A stretch of DNA of 64,000 nucleotides from Mycobacterium sp. IDR2000157661 (GCF_022317005.1 NZ_CP081006.1:4650001-4714000); one strand, 5' to 3'. Positions 17,124-25,885 are shown, numbered from the stretch's first letter. Numbers and translations: made by a program. The notes: generated by a model from the sequence alone, not told the origin.

Positions 17124-18350
17124 CTATTGGAAGGGTCTGATCGGATTGATGAAGTCGGCTGTCACGGTCACCGCCATGTAGCCGACGACCACGAACAGGA
17201 TCACGTAAGTCGCGGGCATCAGCTTGAGGTAGTTGACCGGAGCCGCGGCCACCATGCCGCGCGCCGACCTGATCATGTTTCGGATCTTCTCGAAGAAGGC
17301 GATCGCGATGTGACCGCCGTCGAAGGGCAGCAGCGGGATGAGGTTGACCGCACCCAGCACGAAATTGAGCTGCGCGAGGAAGAACCAGAACGCCACCCAC
17401 AGACCCGCGTCGACGGCGTCGCCACCGATGATGCTGGCGCCGACCACGCTGATCGGTGTCTCCGGGTCACGCTCCTCGCCACCGATCGACCGCACGAGAG
17501 CGCCCATCTTGGTCGGGATCTTCGCCAGCGCCTTGCCCAGTTCCACGGCCAGGTCGCCGGTGAACGCGAACGTGGCCGGGGCCGCCGAGAGCACGTTGTA
17601 CTGGGTCGGCCCGAACCGCGCCGCGGAGATGCCGACGGTGCCCACCTGGGTCGGCTGGGCGGCATCACTCCCCTCGGCCACGAAGCGCTGGGCCGGCACG
17701 ACGTCGACGACGGTGGTGAACTCGCGGCCGTCACGCTCGACGGTGAACGGCGTCGGCCCGTCGAGCTCGCGCACGGCGCCGACCAGCTCGTCGAAGTTGG
17801 CGACCGGGGTGTCACCGATCCTGACGACGGTGTCCCCGGCTTCGATGCCTGCCGCGGCGGCCGGCGACGGCGCCAGGCAGTCGCCCAGGGTGCCCTCTGT
17901 CACCTCGGATTTCACGCACGAGGTCTCGCCGACGATCGCGGTGGTCGGCGGGTTGAGGTTGGGCAGTCCCCACACCACCGCGATGGCGTAGATCAGCACC
18001 AGGCCGATCGCGAAGTTCATGCCAGGGCCTGCGGCCAGGACCGCGGCCCGCTTCCAGGTCTTCTGCTTGTACATCGCGCGGTCGCGTTCGTCGGGAGCGA
18101 GTTCCTCCACCGACGTCATGCCTGCGATGTCGCAGAACCCGCCCAGCGGGATCGCCTTGACCCCGTACTCGGTGCGATCACCGAGCTTGTTGGCACGCCA
18201 GGTGGACCACAGAGTCGGGCCGAAGCCGACGAAATAGCGGCGCACCTTCATTCCCGTGGCGCGCGCCACCCACATGTGCCCGCACTCGTGCAGGGCCACC
18301 GACAGCAGGATGGCCAGTGCGAACAGCACGACACCGATGACCCACATCAT
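17124..18350 (-). CDS. rip1: Site-2 intramembrane zinc metalloprotease Rip1
   Basis: 408 residues, collinear with M. tuberculosis Rip1 (Rv2869c). The zinc site is HECGH at residues 21-25 in the first membrane helix with the third ligand in LLPFDGGHI near residue 342. A periplasmic PDZ domain lies between (GDTVVRIGDTPVANFDELV, about residues 165-250). Rip1 cleaves membrane-bound anti-sigma factors (in M. tuberculosis those of SigK, SigL and SigM). That is notable because SigK-type promoters lie about 1.5 kb away at mpt83 and mpt70. Its start overlaps the dxr stop by four bases. Confidence 0.96.
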   Translation of the reverse strand: MMWVIGVVLFALAILLSVALHECGHMWVARATGMKVRRYFVGFGPTLWSTWRANKLGDRTEYGVKAIPLGGFCDIAGMTSVEELAPDERDRAMYKQKTWKRAAVLAAGPGMNFAIGLVLIYAIAVVWGLPNLNPPTTAIVGETSCVKSEVTEGTLGDCLAPSPAAAAGIEAGDTVVRIGDTPVANFDELVGAVRELDGPTPFTVERDGREFTTVVDVVPAQRFVAEGSDAAQPTQVGTVGISAARFGPTQYNVLSAAPATFAFTGDLAVELGKALAKIPTKMGALVRSIGGEERDPETPISVVGASIIGGDAVDAGLWVAFWFFLAQLNFVLGAVNLIPLLPFDGGHIAIAFFEKIRNMIRSARGMVAAAPVNYLKLMPATYVILFVVVGYMAVTVTADFINPIRPFQ

Positions 18351-19519
18351 TTGGTGGTGATTACCTCCCGCTCGACCGCGCGCCTCGCGCGGTCACGCGC
18401 CCACTGCTGGGCGTCAAGTACGTCTTCCACGGTAGCTGGTTCGGCCGCCCACTGGTCGGCAGCGCGCAGCACCTCGGCGATCGTCTCCACGATCACCGGG
18501 AACCGGATCCGTCCGTCGAGGAACGCTGCCGCGGCCTCCTCGTTGGCCGCGTTGTAGATCGCGGTAAGGCAGCCGCCCGCCTCACCCGCGCTGCGGGCCA
18601 GGGCGACGGCCGGGAACACCTCGTCGTCGAGGGGCTCGAAATCCCAGGTCGACGCGGTCGTGAAGTCGCATGCCTGCGCGGCACCGGCGATGCGCTCGGG
18701 CCAGCCGAGCGCCAGCGCTATCGGCAGCTTCATGTCGGGCGGGCTGGCCTGCGCCAGCGTCGAGCCGTCGGTGAACGTCACCATCGAGTGCACGATCGAC
18801 TGCGGGTGCACGACGACCTCGATGCGGTCGTACGGCACGCCGAACAACAGGTGCGTTTCGATCAGTTCCAGGCCCTTGTTGACCAGTGACGCCGAATTCA
18901 GCGTGTTCATCGGGCCCATCGACCAGGTGGGATGCGCGCCCGCCTGCTGCGGGGTGGCCAGTTGCAGCTTCTCGGCGGTCCAGCCGCGGAAGGGGCCGCC
19001 CGAAGCCGTCAGCACGATCTTGGCGACCTCGCCTGCGGCGCCGCCGCGCAGACACTGGGCCATCGCCGAATGCTCGGAGTCCACAGGCACGATCTGGCCC
19101 GGCGCGGCGGCCCTGAGCACCAGCGGCCCACCGGCGACGAGGGACTCCTTGTTGGCGAGCGCGAGCCGGGCGCCGGTGGCGAGCGCAGCGAGCGTCGGCT
19201 CCAGACCCAGCGCGCCCACCAGCGCGTTGAGCACGACGTCGACTCCGGTCGTTTCGGCGGCGGCCTCGACCAGAGCGGTCACCGCGCCGGGTCCGCAGTA
19301 GGTGACATCGCCGATGCGGGCGGCCGCGGCCTCGGACGCGACGGCGACCTGCGTGACCCCGGTCTCGGCGCGCTGACGCGCCAGCAGTTCGGCGTTGCCG
19401 CCGCCGGCGGCCAGGCCGACCACCTCGAAGCGATCGGGATTGGCGGCGATGACGTCGAGCGCCTGGGTGCCGATCGATCCGGTGCTGCCGAGGATCAGCA
19501 CCCGACGTCTTGCGTTCAC
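18347..19519 (-). CDS. dxr: 1-deoxy-D-xylulose 5-phosphate reductoisomerase
   Basis: 390 residues. It catalyses the NADPH-dependent conversion of DXP to MEP, the committed step of the MEP pathway and the target of fosmidomycin. The NADPH motif GSTGSIG is at residues 11-17; NKESLVAGG and VDSEHSAMAQCLRGG carry the metal-binding Asp/Glu residues; the flexible active-site loop is SMGPMNTLNSASLVNKGLE. First gene of the dxr-rip1-ispG unit. Confidence 0.97.
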   Translation of the reverse strand: MNARRRVLILGSTGSIGTQALDVIAANPDRFEVVGLAAGGGNAELLARQRAETGVTQVAVASEAAAARIGDVTYCGPGAVTALVEAAAETTGVDVVLNALVGALGLEPTLAALATGARLALANKESLVAGGPLVLRAAAPGQIVPVDSEHSAMAQCLRGGAAGEVAKIVLTASGGPFRGWTAEKLQLATPQQAGAHPTWSMGPMNTLNSASLVNKGLELIETHLLFGVPYDRIEVVVHPQSIVHSMVTFTDGSTLAQASPPDMKLPIALALGWPERIAGAAQACDFTTASTWDFEPLDDEVFPAVALARSAGEAGGCLTAIYNAANEEAAAAFLDGRIRFPVIVETIAEVLRAADQWAAEPATVEDVLDAQQWARDRARRAVEREVITTK

Positions 19520-19600
19520 CGATTCATTGTGCCGCGTCGCGGCGGTGCCCCGCGGTGACGGGATCGGACCGGCTCAGTTGTGACGCGAGTGTGACGCAAT

Positions 19601-19627
19601 TCATCCGCCGGACGATTCGGTCCGAAT
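19601..19627 (+). promoter_or_regulatory. SigK-type promoter upstream of mpt83
   Basis: TCATCC (19601-19606), a 15-base spacer and CCGAAT (19622-19627) match the recalled SigK consensus (CCATCC / CCGAAT). The predicted start of transcription is about 50 bases before the GTG of the MPT83-like gene. A second copy with identical spacing precedes mpt70. Confidence 0.65.
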
Positions 19628-19683
19628 CCCTGATGTCAGTGCACTGGGCGGGCGTGGCCCCGTCCCCGACAAGGGAGACAAGA

Positions 19684-20370
19684 GTGACCAAGACCGACTA
19701 TCGCAAGGTGATCAGCGCGGCGAGCCTCGCCGCGGCCGCCATCCTGACCGTCTCGGCGTGCTCGAACGACGACTCGACCTCGGCGACCACGGCAGCCGAG
19801 ACGACCTCAGCCGCTGCGACGACCACGACGTCCCAGGCGTCCCCGACGACCAGCGCGATGGCCGACCCGGCAGCCAACCTGGTCGGGCCCGGCTGCGCGG
19901 CCTACGCCGAGCAGGTTCCGGAGGGTCCGGGTTCTGTGACCGGGATGTCGCAGGACCCGGTGACGGTCGCCGCGTCGAACAACCCGATGCTCACGACGCT
20001 CACCCAGGCGCTGTCCGGCCAGCTCAACCCCGACGTGAACCTGGTCGAGACTCTCAACGGCGGTGAGTTCACGGTGTTCGCGCCGACCGACGAGGCCTTC
20101 GGAAAGCTCGACCCGGCCACCATCGAGACGCTCAAGACCGACTCCGAGCTGCTGACCAGCATCCTGACCTACCACGTGGTGCCCGGTCAGGCCGGTCCCG
20201 CGCAGGTGGTCGGCGACCACGAGACCGTGCAGGGCGCGACGGTCACCGTGACCGGTGAGGGCGACAATCTGCGGGTCAACGACGCCGGTGTGGTGTGCGG
20301 TGGCGTCTCGACCGCCAACGCGCAGGTCTACCTGATCGACACCGTCCTGATGCCCCCGGCCGCCAACTAG
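19684..20370 (+). CDS. mpt83: MPT83-like fasciclin-domain surface lipoprotein
   Basis: 228 residues from a GTG at 19684 preceded by GGGAGAC; the upstream in-frame ATG at 19510 lies opposite dxr and before the SigK promoter, so it is rejected. The signal peptide ends in the lipobox VSAC (Cys24). A 40-residue Thr/Ser/Ala-rich linker (likely glycosylated in the M. tuberculosis protein) is followed by one FAS1 domain: FTVFAPTDEAFGKL, ILTYHVVPGQ and VYLIDTVLMPP. Its domain is highly similar to that of the MPT70-like protein 2 kb downstream. Part of the SigK regulon in M. tuberculosis. Confidence 0.93.
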   Translation: MTKTDYRKVISAASLAAAAILTVSACSNDDSTSATTAAETTSAAATTTTSQASPTTSAMADPAANLVGPGCAAYAEQVPEGPGSVTGMSQDPVTVAASNNPMLTTLTQALSGQLNPDVNLVETLNGGEFTVFAPTDEAFGKLDPATIETLKTDSELLTSILTYHVVPGQAGPAQVVGDHETVQGATVTVTGEGDNLRVNDAGVVCGGVSTANAQVYLIDTVLMPPAAN

Positions 20371-20384
20371 CCCATCCCCCAGCG

Positions 20385-20437
20385 GAGCCGGCGCGGAATC
20401 GTTTGCGAACTCCACATGCACGATTCCGCGCCGGCTC
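20385..20437 (+). terminator. Hairpin between mpt83 and dipZ
   Basis: A perfect 17-bp inverted repeat, GAGCCGGCGCGGAATCG (20385-20401) with its complement at 20421-20437, encloses a 19-base loop. It starts 15 bases after the mpt83 stop codon and ends 22 bases before the dipZ start. There is no U-run. It may terminate mpt83 transcripts or attenuate read-through into dipZ. Confidence 0.6.
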
Positions 20438-20459
20438 GCGCCGCTTCTGAGGACCGCCC

Positions 20460-21221
20460 GTGACGACCCTGGTGCTGATCGGCTTCGTGGGAGGTCTGAT
20501 CACCGGCATCTCGCCATGCATCCTGCCGATGCTGCCGGTCATCTTCTTCTCCGGCGCCCAGAGCGCCCGCGCCGCATCTCCGACGGGCGCGCACACCGCC
20601 ACCGTGACTGCGGCGGCGCCGCCGCTGACCGAGACGCTGCGGCCCTACCTGGTCATCGCCGGGCTCGTCGTGAGCTTCTCGACGGTGACGCTTCTCGGTT
20701 CGGCGGCGCTGTCGCTGTTGCGGTTGCCCCAGGACGCCGTCCGGTGGCTGGCGCTGGGCGCACTGGTGGCGATCGGTGTGGGACTGATCATCCCGAAAGT
20801 CCAAGAGCTGCTGGAGAAGCCCTTCTCCCGGCTGCCGCAGAAGCAATTCGGTTCGGGCCGAAGCGGTTTCGGCCTCGGACTGGCGCTCGGTGTGTTGTAC
20901 GTGCCATGCGCGGGGCCGGTGCTGGCCGCCATCGTCATCGCAGGCGCCACCGGCACCATCGGCCTGGACACGGCGGCGCTCACCCTGTCGTTCGCCATCG
21001 GCGCCGCACTGCCGCTGCTGTTCTTCGCGCTGGCGGGCCGCCGCGTCGCCGAGCGGGTGGCGGCGTTCCGCAACCGTCAACGCCAGATCCGCGTCGTCGC
21101 CGGCGTGGTGACGATCCTGCTGGCGTTGGCGTTGGCGCTCAACCTGCCCGCGGCACTTCAGCGTGCCATCCCCGACTACACGGCAAGGCACCCGATCTCA
21201 CCGGCATCACCGGCTGGCTGA
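20460..21221 (+). CDS. dipZ: DipZ, N-terminal CcdA/DsbD-like membrane domain (frame ends early)
   Basis: 253 residues beginning at GTG 20460. This is the electron-transferring membrane part of DipZ: six to eight hydrophobic segments with the redox cysteines in GISPCILPMLPV (Cys20) and YVPCAGPVLA (about Cys150). It should carry reducing equivalents across the membrane to an extracytoplasmic thioredoxin domain. The frame leaves the homologous sequence after ...RAIPDYT, reads a few unrelated residues and stops at 21219. The thioredoxin domain follows directly in a different frame, so the gene is either truly split, disrupted, or affected by a one-base sequence error. Confidence 0.85.
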   Translation: MTTLVLIGFVGGLITGISPCILPMLPVIFFSGAQSARAASPTGAHTATVTAAAPPLTETLRPYLVIAGLVVSFSTVTLLGSAALSLLRLPQDAVRWLALGALVAIGVGLIIPKVQELLEKPFSRLPQKQFGSGRSGFGLGLALGVLYVPCAGPVLAAIVIAGATGTIGLDTAALTLSFAIGAALPLLFFALAGRRVAERVAAFRNRQRQIRVVAGVVTILLALALALNLPAALQRAIPDYTARHPISPASPAG

Positions 21222-22072
21222 ACACGCCGGGCGGCTCGGCGGTCGATCTGGCGACGCTGCGCGGCAAGGTGGTGCTCGTCGACTTCTGGGCCTATTCGTG
21301 CATCAACTGCCAGCGCGCGATTCCGCACATCGTCGACTGGTACGACGCGTATCGTGACGCCGGCTTCGAGGTGATCGGTGTCCACACACCGGAGTACGCG
21401 TTCGAGCGGGTGCCCGACAACGTCGCGAGCGGCGCCGCCGACCTGGACATCACCTATCCGGTGGCGCTGGACAACAACTACTCGACGTGGACGAACTACC
21501 GCAACCGGTACTGGCCGGCGAAGTACCTGATCGACGCCGGCGGCACGGTGCGTCACATCAAGTTCGGGGAAGGCGACTACGCGACGACGGAAAGACTTCT
21601 GCGGCAGCTGCTCTCGGACGTCAACCCAGCCGTGGCACTGCCACCACCGACCGAGAAGACCGACGTCACTCCCCCGCCCGAGCTGACGCGCGAGACGTAT
21701 TTCGGCGTCGGCAAGCAGATCAACTACGGCGGCGCAGGCACCTACGACGAGGGCAGCTTCACCTTTGAATACCCGGATCGCTTGCCGGAAAACAGCTTTG
21801 GCTTGCGGGGCGAGTGGGCGCTCGATTACCAGGGCGCGACCGCCCGGGGCCCTGGCTCGGCGATCCGGCTGTACTACCGCGCCCGCGACGTCCACCTCGT
21901 CGTCGGCGGTACCGGCACGGTGACGCTGACCCGCGACGGTGAGTCGCGTCAGATCCCGGTGGCGGGCCCGCCGACGCTGCGCACGCTGGTCGACGGGGAC
22001 GAGGTGCGCCGCGGGCTGCTCGAGGTGCAGCTGAGCGAAGGATTGCAGGTTTTCTCGTTCACCTACGGGTGA
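21182..22072 (+). pseudogene. dipZ: DipZ, C-terminal thioredoxin-like and carbohydrate-binding-like domains, out of frame with the N-terminal part
   Basis: Homology to DipZ resumes at 21182 (GKAPDLTGITGWLNTPG) and continues to the stop at 22072, 296 residues. It includes a TlpA-like thioredoxin domain with CINC (FWAYSCINCQRAIPH), the YWPAKYLIDAGGTVRHIKFGEGDY cis-Pro region and the C-terminal all-beta domain ending GLQVFSFTYG. The frame differs from the upstream part by one base and there is no convincing start codon or ribosome binding site, the first in-frame GTG (21269) lying inside the thioredoxin fold. The linker seen in M. tuberculosis DipZ between the two parts appears shortened. The coding sequence downstream is otherwise intact, which suggests a recent event or a sequencing error. 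Confidence 0.75.
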
Positions 22073-22080
22073 GTCGCGAC

Positions 22081-22107
22081 CCATCCGAGACCGGATCGGC
22101 TCCGAAT
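22081..22107 (+). promoter_or_regulatory. SigK-type promoter upstream of mpt70
   Basis: CCATCC (22081-22086), 15 bases, CCGAAT (22102-22107): a full match to the recalled SigK consensus with the same spacing as the mpt83 copy. It starts nine bases after the dipZ stop and leaves a leader of about 50 bases. Confidence 0.7.
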
Positions 22108-22165
22108 AGTGATTGCAAGCAAGTTCCGGCGGCAACAGCCGTCCCGTCCGAATGGAGACCGATAG

Positions 22166-22747
22166 ATGAACGCCAGGAAGAAGTTGGCCAGCGCAGGCGT
22201 GGCCGCATTGGGAGCCGCCGGCCTGCTGCTCGGCACCACAACCACCGCACAGGCCGAGATGGTCGGTCCGGGTTGTGCGGGCTATGCCCAGCAGGTGCCG
22301 ATGGGACCCGGCTCGGTGATGGGCATGGCCCAGGATCCGGTGGCGGTGGCCGCGTCCAACAATCCGTTGCTGACCACCCTGACGAAAGCCGTCTCGGGAC
22401 AGCTCAATCCGGAAGTGAACCTCGTCGACACGCTCAACAGCGGCCAATTCACGGTCTTCGCGCCGACCGACGCGGCGTTCGCCAAGATCGATCCGGCGAC
22501 GATCGAGAAGCTCAAGACGGATGCTCCGCTGCTGACCAGCATCCTCACCTACCACGTGGTGCCGGGGCAGGCCAGCCCCGCTGAGGTGGTCGGCACGCAC
22601 AAGACGGTCCAGGGCGCCGACCTCACGGTCACCGGCCACGGCGGCGACCTGCAGGTCAACGACGCCTCGGTGGTGTGCGGCGGCGTTCAGACCGCCAACG
22701 CGACCGTCTACCTGATCGACTCGGTTCTCATGCCGCCGATGAATTGA
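22166..22747 (+). CDS. mpt70: MPT70-like secreted fasciclin-domain protein
   Basis: 193 residues, the same length as M. tuberculosis MPT70. A Sec signal peptide of about 30 residues ends at TAQAEM without a lipobox, so the protein is secreted rather than lipid-anchored. The mature protein is a single FAS1 domain: FTVFAPTDAAFAKI, ILTYHVVPGQASPAEVVG, VYLIDSVLMPP, with Cys pairs (GPGCAGYA and VVCGGV) that form a disulfide in the homologue. ATG 22166 is preceded by GGAGA. Own SigK-type promoter; strong hairpin terminator after it. Confidence 0.94.
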   Translation: MNARKKLASAGVAALGAAGLLLGTTTTAQAEMVGPGCAGYAQQVPMGPGSVMGMAQDPVAVAASNNPLLTTLTKAVSGQLNPEVNLVDTLNSGQFTVFAPTDAAFAKIDPATIEKLKTDAPLLTSILTYHVVPGQASPAEVVGTHKTVQGADLTVTGHGGDLQVNDASVVCGGVQTANATVYLIDSVLMPPMN

Positions 22748-22754
22748 TCTGAGC

Positions 22755-22814
22755 CATACCGAATCCGGAGGGCAGCCCGGCAACCCCCCTGCCGGGCTGC
22801 CCTCCTTCGGTATG
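22755..22814 (+). terminator. Long palindromic terminator after mpt70
   Basis: Inner arms at 22767-22782 and 22790-22805 pair perfectly over 16 bp (left arm GGAGGGCAGCCCGGCA) around a seven-base C-rich loop. Outer arms CATACCGAA (22755-22763) and TTCGGTATG (22806-22814) also pair, with a three-base bulge. It lies seven bases after the mpt70 stop and 32 bases before the convergent LLM gene's end, so it can serve both directions. Confidence 0.85.
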
Positions 22815-22846
22815 TTCAGGCGCCGGTCAGCTGTCCAGGCGACAGG

Positions 22847-23722
22847 TCATGACCGCACCTTGTCGATGACCGTCTCGGCGAACCGCTCGATCGGTTGCCG
22901 GTAGCGCTCGACGTCCTCGCAGTCCATGCCCGCGGCGCCCATCCACGGTGCGCACATCACGGCGGTGATGCCGATGTCTTCTGCCCGCTTGTACAGATCG
23001 ACTGTCGGCGGCTCGAGCAGCGCGAGCATGATGTCGAACGGCTCGTCGGCCCGGCCGTAATCGCGCCGCAGCGCGTGCAGCCTCTCGACGTAGCGTGCCG
23101 CGTCGTCCCACGCGTATGCGTAGCCGACCCAGCCCTCACAGGCGCTCGCGGCGCGCCGCAGCGCCGCGTCGGATTCACCACCGCACAGGATCGGCACCTC
23201 GGTTTCGGGATGGGGCTCGATCATCATCTCGGGAACCTGGTAATGCGTGCCGCTCCAGGACACCCAGCCGCCCTGCCATAGGGCGCGCAGCGCCGGAATC
23301 ATCTCGTCGAGCCGCTTGCCCCGCGTCGAGAAGTCCTGGCCCATCAGCTCGTACTCCTCGCGCATCCACCCGACGCCCACCCCAAGGGACACCCGGCCGC
23401 CCGACAGCACTGAGGCGGTGGCCACCAGCTTGGCGACCTCCACCAGCGGCCGGCTGGGCGCGATGTACACCGCGTTGGAGAACCGCAGGCGCCTCGTCAC
23501 CGCGGCCATCGCACCGATCAACACCCACGAGTCCGGCCACGGGGTCTCCGGCGGCCAGCCTGGCTTCCCCGAAGGCGAGTCCGGATACGGCGAGCTCAGC
23601 TCGCGCGGATACACCATGTGGTCGGCGCTGATCACGCCGTCGTAGCCGGCTTCGTCGAGCATCCGCGCCACCGGCAGGATTTCTGACGTTTTCATGAAGG
23701 GAGTGCCCGACCAGAACTGCAT
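22847..23722 (-). CDS. LLM-class F420-dependent oxidoreductase
   Basis: 291 residues of the luciferase-like monooxygenase TIM-barrel: MQFWSGTPFMKTSEILPVARMLDEAGYDGV at the N-terminus, VTRRLRFSNAVYIAPSRPL, GGRVSLGVGVGWMREEYELMG (flavin/F420 phosphate loop) and PILCGGESDAALRRAA. Mycobacterial members of this clade generally use coenzyme F420. Substrate unknown. Single gene, convergent with mpt70 and divergent from the photolyase gene (39-base gap). Confidence 0.85.
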   Translation of the reverse strand: MQFWSGTPFMKTSEILPVARMLDEAGYDGVISADHMVYPRELSSPYPDSPSGKPGWPPETPWPDSWVLIGAMAAVTRRLRFSNAVYIAPSRPLVEVAKLVATASVLSGGRVSLGVGVGWMREEYELMGQDFSTRGKRLDEMIPALRALWQGGWVSWSGTHYQVPEMMIEPHPETEVPILCGGESDAALRRAASACEGWVGYAYAWDDAARYVERLHALRRDYGRADEPFDIMLALLEPPTVDLYKRAEDIGITAVMCAPWMGAAGMDCEDVERYRQPIERFAETVIDKVRS

Positions 23723-23761
23723 CTAGTTTCTCTACCGCGAATTTCGGGCAGCATCAATGCC

Positions 23762-25054
23762 ATGCCAACGCTGCTGTGGTTCCGGCGTGACCTGCGGCTG
23801 CACGATCTGCCCGCGCTGCTCGACGCCGCGGCATCCGACGGCGAGGTGCTCGCCTGCTACGTGCTGGACCCGCGGCTGCAGAAGTCGTCCGGTCCGCGCC
23901 GGCTGCGGTACCTCTACGACGCACTGCGCGATCTGCGCGACCGGCTCGACGGCAGGCTGCTGGTCGCGCAGGGCCGCCCCGAACAGCGGATCCCCGAGAT
24001 CGCCCAGGCCGTCGATGCCTCGGCGGTGCACGTCTCGGCGGATTTCACACCGTTCGGGCGACGCCGCGACGACGCCGTGCGGACCGCCCTCGGCGACACC
24101 CCCTTGGCGGCGTCGGGCTCGCCGTACCTGGTGTCACCGGGCCGGGTCACCAAGGGCGACGGCACCCCCTACAAGGTCTTCACCCCGTTCTTCGGCGCCT
24201 GGCGCCAGCACGGCTGGCGGGCGCCCGCCAAGTCGGGGCCCGAATCGGCCCGGTGGATCGACGCCACCGCAGTTCCGGGCGGTGTCGGCATCCCCGACGG
24301 AGACGCCGAATTGGCCCTGCCCGCCGGGGAGAGCGCGGCCGGCAAGCAGTGGAGGGCGTTCCTCCGGGACGGGATCGACGGTTACGCCGACGACCGGAAC
24401 CGTCCCGACCTCGACGTGACGAGCCGGATGTCGGCGCACCTGAAATTCGGCGCGATCCATCCCCGGACGATGGCCGCCGACCTGGGCCGTGGAAAGGGCG
24501 CCCAGGCCTACCTGCGCGAGTTGGCGTTCCGCGACTTCTACGCCTCGGTTCTGCATGAGTGGCCACGCAGCGTGTGGTGGAACTGGAACTCCTCATTCGA
24601 TGACATGAAGTTCGACGACGGACCCGAGGCGAGGAAGCGGTTTCAAGCCTGGAAAGAGGGCAGGACGGGCTATCCGATCGTCGACGCGGGGATGCGCCAG
24701 TTGGCCGAGACCGGCTGGATGCACAACCGGGTGCGGATGGTCGTCGCCTCCTTTCTGGTCAAGGACCTGCACCTGCCGTGGCAGTGGGGCGCCCGCTGGT
24801 TCCTCGAGCAACTGGTCGACGGCGACATGGCCAACAACCAGCATGGCTGGCAGTGGGCCGCGGGCACGGGCACCGACGCCGCGCCGTTCTTCCGGGTGTT
24901 CAACCCGACGACGCAGGGCGAAAGGTTCGATCCCGACGGCAGCTATGTGCGCCGCTGGGTGCCCGACGTCGACGACGACGGCTATCCCGACCCGATCGTC
25001 GACCACGCCGCCGAGCGCAAGGAGGCGCTGCGGCGCTACGCCGCCCTCGGCTGA
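23762..25054 (+). CDS. phr: Deoxyribodipyrimidine photolyase (class I CPD type)
   Basis: 430 residues. It repairs UV-induced pyrimidine dimers with light, using FADH-. The N-terminal antenna domain starts MPTLLWFRRDLRLHD; the FAD domain carries SRMSAHLKFGAIHPRTM and the C-terminal signature WMHNRVRMVVASFLVKD...DGDMANNQHGWQW with the conserved Trp residues and FNPTTQG. M. tuberculosis lacks a photolyase as far as I know, so this supports an environmental, light-exposed species. It ends three bases before the convergent SDR gene. Confidence 0.95.
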   Translation: MPTLLWFRRDLRLHDLPALLDAAASDGEVLACYVLDPRLQKSSGPRRLRYLYDALRDLRDRLDGRLLVAQGRPEQRIPEIAQAVDASAVHVSADFTPFGRRRDDAVRTALGDTPLAASGSPYLVSPGRVTKGDGTPYKVFTPFFGAWRQHGWRAPAKSGPESARWIDATAVPGGVGIPDGDAELALPAGESAAGKQWRAFLRDGIDGYADDRNRPDLDVTSRMSAHLKFGAIHPRTMAADLGRGKGAQAYLRELAFRDFYASVLHEWPRSVWWNWNSSFDDMKFDDGPEARKRFQAWKEGRTGYPIVDAGMRQLAETGWMHNRVRMVVASFLVKDLHLPWQWGARWFLEQLVDGDMANNQHGWQWAAGTGTDAAPFFRVFNPTTQGERFDPDGSYVRRWVPDVDDDGYPDPIVDHAAERKEALRRYAALG

Positions 25055-25057
25055 GGG

Positions 25058-25885
25058 CTACTTGACCACCAGGCCGGCGTCGATCGGCAGCGCGACCCCG
25101 GTCACGTAGCGACCGGCCGCACCGCACAGGTAGACCATCGCTTCGCTGACCGCCTCGGGCGTCACCAGCCCGTCGGGGAGCAGCGGAGACTGCGACTCGC
25201 CGAATCTGGGGTGGTCGGCGACGTAGCCGGCCACCACGTCGTTGAGGATCATCGGCGTGGCAACTCCCCCCGGATGCACGGAGTTGACGCGGATGTTGCG
25301 TTCGGCCAACGACGTCGCGTAGTACCGCATGAGCCCGACGACGCCGTGCTTGGCGGCGTTGTAGCCCGCCGCGCCGTGGCTCATCGTCTCCGGGCCGGGG
25401 CTGATCGACTTCAGGCCCGCCGCGGAGCTGGTGATGACGATCGCTCCGCCCTCGCCGTGCTCGAGCATGGCGGGCAGCGCGGCCTCGATCGTGAAGTGCA
25501 CGCCCTTGAGCATCACGTCGACGGCGTCGACGAACGCCGCGACACCGGTCCGACGCTCCCCCATGGCGGGCAACAGGCCCGCGTTGGCCAGCACGAAGTC
25601 GACGCGGCCGAACTCCTCGGCGCCGCGGGCCACGATGTCGCGCAACCGGTCGAGGTCTCGGACGTCGCCGCGCTCGGCGACGATCCGCCGCCCGGTCTTC
25701 TCCACCAGGTTCACCGTCTCGTCGAGGTCCTCCGGCCTCGCCATCGGATAGCCGATGCTGTCGATCTGCTCGCAGATGTCGACGGCGATGACGTCGGCGC
25801 CCTCCTCGGCGAACCGGACGGCGTGCGCGCGGCCCTGGCCGCGGGCGGCACCGGTGATGAACACGACCTTGCCCTCGAACTGCAT
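25058..25885 (-). CDS. Mycofactocin-coupled SDR family oxidoreductase
   Basis: 275 residues. The Rossmann motif TGAARGQGRAHAVRFAEEGA followed by VIAVDIC, together with the long insertion DSIGYPMARPEDLDETV, are the hallmarks of SDRs that carry non-exchangeable NAD recycled by mycofactocin. The catalytic residues are Ser (ITSSAAG) and YNAAK. C-terminal VALPIDAGLVVK. Such enzymes oxidise alcohols including terpenoid and steroid alcohols; the substrate here is unknown. Single gene on its strand. Confidence 0.87.
   Translation of the reverse strand: MQFEGKVVFITGAARGQGRAHAVRFAEEGADVIAVDICEQIDSIGYPMARPEDLDETVNLVEKTGRRIVAERGDVRDLDRLRDIVARGAEEFGRVDFVLANAGLLPAMGERRTGVAAFVDAVDVMLKGVHFTIEAALPAMLEHGEGGAIVITSSAAGLKSISPGPETMSHGAAGYNAAKHGVVGLMRYYATSLAERNIRVNSVHPGGVATPMILNDVVAGYVADHPRFGESQSPLLPDGLVTPEAVSEAMVYLCGAAGRYVTGVALPIDAGLVVK

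Noticed and set aside
15798..18557. A 919-residue open frame on the plus strand
   Set aside because: It lies opposite ispG and rip1, which are unmistakable; it is an antisense artefact of high GC content, with low-complexity Arg/Asp/Gly/His-rich composition.
21160..21230. Programmed -1 frameshifting as an explanation for dipZ
   Set aside because: No slippery heptamer and no conserved stimulatory structure could be seen at the junction; a simple indel or error is more likely.
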